From Rhodocyclaceae bacterium (lineage in GTDB: Bacteria > Pseudomonadota > Gammaproteobacteria > Burkholderiales > Rhodocyclaceae), in contig VIKE01000007.1 in the NCBI GenBank assembly GCA_008080565.1, forward strand, positions 46,282 through 110,281: a stretch of 64,000 nt of DNA, written 5' to 3'. The position numbers and the translations under genes were made by a program. Under the pieces are notes generated by a model, which was not told the DNA's origin, ran no database searches, and was given only the letters and a program-made list of their open reading frames with translations. Of the stretch, positions 61,538-64,000 are shown one piece after another. Within the stretch, counting starts at the first letter, position 1, and each line of letters opens with the position of its first letter.

Positions 61538-61908
61538 TGAAGAAAAAAGGATTTCAGCGTAGTGACCGGGTCGCGGAGCAGGTACGCCGCGACCTTGCCG
61601 ATCTGATTCGGACTGAATTGAAGGATCCGCGCGTCGGCATGATCAGCCTGACAGCTGTTGAGCTGACGCCGGATTACGCCCATGCCAAGGTGTTTTACGC
61701 GACACTCAATTCCGATCATCTGGAAGAGATCGAGCGTGGCCTCAAGCGGGCGTCCGGTTTTCTGCGGCGAGAGCTGGGGCGTCGTATCCATATCCATACT
61801 CTGCCTGAGTTGCATTTCGTTTACGACAACTCCATCGAGCATGGCGCCAGCATGTCGCTGTTGATCGATCAGGCTAACGCGCTGAGCGATCAGACGCCGG
61901 AAGACTAA
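61537..61908 (+). CDS. rbfA: Ribosome-binding factor A
   Basis: 123 residues, KH-like fold. Family segments: QRSDRVAEQVRRDLADLIRT, KDPRVGMISLTAVELTPDYA, and ALxxAxGFLRRELGRRIHIH-type LKRASGFLRRELGRRIHIHT. RbfA assists 16S rRNA maturation at low temperature. Starts within the infB stop and ends 7 bp before truB. Confidence 0.95.
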   Translation: MKKKGFQRSDRVAEQVRRDLADLIRTELKDPRVGMISLTAVELTPDYAHAKVFYATLNSDHLEEIERGLKRASGFLRRELGRRIHIHTLPELHFVYDNSIEHGASMSLLIDQANALSDQTPED

Positions 61909-61915
61909 GCACGCC

Positions 61916-62815
61916 ATGCAAGTCAAGAAGACCTGGAAACAGGTCGATGGAGTGCTGTTGCTCGACAAACCCATCGGATTCACCTCCAACGACGCGCTGC
62001 AAAAGGCGCGTCGCTTGTTTTCCGCGGCCAAGGGCGGCCATACGGGTACCCTTGATCCTTTGGCAACGGGCTTGTTGCCGCTGTGTTTTGGCGAGGCGAC
62101 CAAATTTTCGGCCGACTTGCTCGATGCCGATAAAACCTATGAAGCCGTTCTCAAGCTGGGCGTCACTACCGATTCCGGGGATGCTGAAGGCAAGGTGACG
62201 GGGACTTCCACGGTCAACACGGAAAAAGCGGCAATTTTGAAATTGCTGCCGCAATTCACCGGCGATATTCAGCAGATTCCACCGATGCATTCGGCGCTAA
62301 AGCGTGATGGTCGCCCGCTCTATGAGCTGGCTCGCCAGGGTATCGAGGTCGAGCGCGAGGCGAGGGCGGTGACGATTCACGCCATTGATCTGCTCGACTT
62401 TGCTGGCGACGCGCTGACGCTACGCGTGGCGTGCAGCAAGGGCACCTACATCCGCGTGCTGGCGGCTGACATCGGGGCTGCGCTCGGTTGTGGCGCCCAT
62501 CTGACAGCGTTGCGGCGAACCCGGGTTGGTGATCTCGATCTGGAGGGAGCCGTAACCCTGGTTGAGCTTGAGGGGCTCGATGAAGCAGGGCGCATAGAGC
62601 ACCTTAAACCGGTCGATGCACTGTTGCACACCTTGCCCATCCTGACTGTCGAAGGCGAAGCTGCCCAGCGTTTCAGTCACGGCAATCCCGTTGACTTGCC
62701 GGCCGGCCTGAGCGGCAAGATTCGCGTCTATGAGAACGGCAAGCTGATCGGTATCGGCGAACCTGGCTCGGGGGATCGTTTGTGGCCAAAACGGCTGGTT
62801 CAACTCGCTGATTAA
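61916..62815 (+). CDS. truB: tRNA pseudouridine(55) synthase TruB
   Basis: 299 residues. Catalytic motif GGHTGTLDPLATGLLPLCFG (Asp in GTLDP, about residue 46), then KLGVTTDSGDAEGKVTGTST, PPMHSALKRDGRPLYELARQ and CSKGTYIRVLAADIGAALGC. It makes pseudouridine 55 in the tRNA T-loop. A C-terminal PUA-like domain ends the protein. Residues about 100-112 (STVNTEKAAILKL) coincide with copy I of the dispersed repeat. Confidence 0.95.
   Translation: MQVKKTWKQVDGVLLLDKPIGFTSNDALQKARRLFSAAKGGHTGTLDPLATGLLPLCFGEATKFSADLLDADKTYEAVLKLGVTTDSGDAEGKVTGTSTVNTEKAAILKLLPQFTGDIQQIPPMHSALKRDGRPLYELARQGIEVEREARAVTIHAIDLLDFAGDALTLRVACSKGTYIRVLAADIGAALGCGAHLTALRRTRVGDLDLEGAVTLVELEGLDEAGRIEHLKPVDALLHTLPILTVEGEAAQRFSHGNPVDLPAGLSGKIRVYENGKLIGIGEPGSGDRLWPKRLVQLAD
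62202..62240 (-). repeat. Dispersed 37-bp repeat, copy I (inside truB, degenerate)
   Basis: Read on the minus strand: TTTCAAAATTGCCGCTTTTT followed by CCGTGTTGACCGTGGAAGTC. It is antisense in truB and uses the same antisense frame as copies A, F and G. It is the most divergent member and could be chance similarity. Confidence 0.45.
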
Positions 62816-62819
62816 CTGA

Positions 62820-62825
62820 TATAAT
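62820..62825 (+). promoter_or_regulatory. Likely -10 of an rpsO promoter
   Basis: TATAAT directly after the truB stop and about 93 bp before the rpsO ATG. The -35 is poor (GGTTCA at 17-bp spacing), so the assignment is tentative. Confidence 0.4.
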
Positions 62826-62917
62826 CCAACGCTTTCCGTCGCCAACGGAAAATTTTATCCACTGGCGCTGGCTCTATCAAACCGGGGCGGCGTCGTTTTC
62901 ATGAAAGAGAGTTTGAA

Positions 62918-63187
62918 ATGGCATTCACTACTGAAGTCAAAGCCGGCGTCGTCGCCGAATTCCAGCGCGCCAAGGGCGATACCGGTTCTCCGGAAGTCCA
63001 GGTCGCCTTGCTGACCGCCCGCATCAACGATCTGACCCCGCACTTCAAAGAGCACAAGAAGGATCACCACTCCCGTCGTGGGCTGCTGCGCATGGTCAAT
63101 CAGCGTCGCAAGCTGCTGGACTACCTCAAGGGCAAGAACATCGATTCTTACCGCACCCTGATTACCAAGCTCGGTCTGCGCAAGTAA
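62918..63187 (+). CDS. rpsO: 30S ribosomal protein S15
   Basis: 89 residues, the normal length. Signature: [40 protein letters not shown] (HxxxHxKDxHSRRGL) and [18 protein letters not shown]. It binds 16S rRNA early in 30S assembly and usually represses its own translation. Followed by a terminator and pnp, the standard order. Confidence 0.97.
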   Translation: MAFTTEVKAGVVAEFQRAKGDTGSPEVQVALLTARINDLTPHFKEHKKDHHSRRGLLRMVNQRRKLLDYLKGKNIDSYRTLITKLGLRK

Positions 63188-63209
63188 GTCAGATCGACGC
63201 TACGAAAGA

Positions 63210-63240
63210 GCGGCCCGGTTTATCCCGGCCGCTTTTTTTG
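63210..63240 (+). terminator. Rho-independent terminator between rpsO and pnp
   Basis: GCGGCC ... GGCCGC stem with a short loop, followed by seven Ts. It sits about 80 bp before the pnp start. Confidence 0.85.
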
Positions 63241-63321
63241 TTTTTTGCAGTACTGTTTGTTGTTGTCTATTGTAAGTTGTTGATAAATCGTTGTTTATTG
63301 TGTTGAGAGTGAAAGGAAAAT

Positions 63322-64000
63322 ATGTTTAACGTCGTGAAAAAAACATTCGCCTATGGTGCCCATCAAGTCACCATCGAAACCGGTGAAGTTGCCCGCCAGG
63401 CTGGCGGTGCCGTCCTCGTTTCCATGGAAGAAACCGTGGTTCTGGTTACCGTTGTGGCTGCCAAGAATGCCAAGCCGGGCCAGGATTTCTTTCCGCTGAC
63501 CGTCGATTACCAGGAAAAGACCTACGCTGCCGGCCGTATCCCCGGTGGTTTCTTCAAGCGCGAAGGCCGTCCTTCCGAAAAGGAAACGCTGACCTGCCGC
63601 CTGATCGATCGCCCGATCCGCCCGCTGTTCCCGGATGGCTTCTACAACGAAGTCCAGGTCATCGTTCACGTGCTGTCGGTCAACCCCGAGGTCGATTCCG
63701 ACATCCCGGCGATGATCGGCGCCTCTGCCGCACTGGCGCTGTCTGGCATTCCCTTCGCCGGCCCGATCGGTGCCGCCCGCGTCGGCTATGCCGATGGCCA
63801 GTACATCCTCAACCCGACGAAAGAGCAGCTCAAGACCAGCCAGCTCGACCTCGTCGTCGCCGGCACCGCCGCCGCCGTGCTGATGGTCGAATCGGAAGCG
63901 CAGCAGCTGTCCGAGGAAGTCATGCTCGGCGCCGTAGTCTTCGGCCACGACCAGTCCCAGGCCGCGATCAACGCCATCAACGAGCTGGTCGAGGCCGCCG
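63322..64000 (+). CDS. pnp: Polyribonucleotide nucleotidyltransferase (PNPase), 5' part
   Basis: The ATG at 63322 has AAAGGA 7 bp upstream. The 226 codons in the window encode the first RNase PH domain: [60 protein letters not shown] and [20 protein letters not shown]. PNPase degrades RNA 3' to 5' with phosphate and is part of the degradosome. The gene continues past 64000. Confidence 0.96.
   Translation, partial: MFNVVKKTFAYGAHQVTIETGEVARQAGGAVLVSMEETVVLVTVVAAKNAKPGQDFFPLTVDYQEKTYAAGRIPGGFFKREGRPSEKETLTCRLIDRPIRPLFPDGFYNEVQVIVHVLSVNPEVDSDIPAMIGASAALALSGIPFAGPIGAARVGYADGQYILNPTKEQLKTSQLDLVVAGTAAAVLMVESEAQQLSEEVMLGAVVFGHDQSQAAINAINELVEAA

Noticed and set aside
1-64000. CRISPR array, prophage or insertion sequence
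   Set aside because: No regularly spaced repeats, cas genes, phage structural genes, transposases or integrases were seen.

Overview
This window looks like the chromosome of a betaproteobacterium of the Rhodocyclaceae (Dechloromonas/Azonexus type). The inference rests on high GC, the nlpD-rpoS junction, the scpA-scpB-rluB and rimP-nusA-infB-rbfA-truB-rpsO-pnp gene orders, and an XrtB/EpsA-type exosortase-exopolysaccharide locus. No rRNA, phage, insertion sequence or CRISPR array is visible.

Layout. 1-8 kb: end of nlpD, rpoS, a leftward moxR-DUF58-transglutaminase-mltB operon, a deacetylase-fold hydrolase and lysC. 8.1-16 kb: tRNA-Ser(GCU) followed by poorly conserved small ORFs, an MscS channel, GIY-YIG protein, 3'-5' exonuclease, YceH-like protein and arginase, then a Phd/ParE-type toxin-antitoxin pair enclosed by nested direct and inverted repeats. 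16-44 kb: a large exopolysaccharide locus. It has epsL-D-E-F-G, exosortase xrtB, epsI, a flippase, pyruvyl transferase, glycosyltransferases, a Wzy-like polymerase, a secreted GH5 hydrolase, a nitroreductase-like protein, rfbBDAC for dTDP-rhamnose, manC for GDP-mannose, a small PEP-CTERM protein, a second sugar nucleotidyltransferase, VanZ, the LuxR-type regulator epsA, the initiating transferase epsB and a lytic transglycosylase. 44-50.7 kb: a DnaJ-like protein and a leftward glycine cleavage operon (gcvT-gcvH-gcvP) behind a tandem glycine riboswitch with a visible terminator. 50.7-64 kb: housekeeping genes (PHP phosphatase, YciO/Sua5, M50 protease, trpS, scpAB, rluB, rimP-nusA-infB-rbfA-truB, rpsO and the start of pnp).

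How the genes fit together. EpsB starts a lipid-linked unit. dTDP-rhamnose and GDP-mannose supply sugars, the glycosyltransferases extend the unit and the pyruvyl transferase decorates it. Wzx flips and Wzy polymerises, EpsF/EpsG set chain length, and EpsE/EpsL export. XrtB with EpsI should process the adjacent PEP-CTERM protein, so sorting and polysaccharide output are encoded together under the likely control of EpsA.

The least explained signal is a dispersed repeat of about 37 bp, core TTCCGGTTGACCGTGGCAAT preceded at fixed distance by a T-rich/GGC/A-rich arm. I count nine copies, at about 4.4, 10.2, 20.6, 21.7, 37.3, 45.5, 48.3, 55.8 and 62.2 kb. Six lie inside genes. Those read in one direction share the frame PVDRGN, and those read in the other share the frame ATVN/D. 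Other points of note are a gcvP whose first roughly 30 codons are missing behind an in-frame stop, and the repeat-flanked toxin-antitoxin unit.
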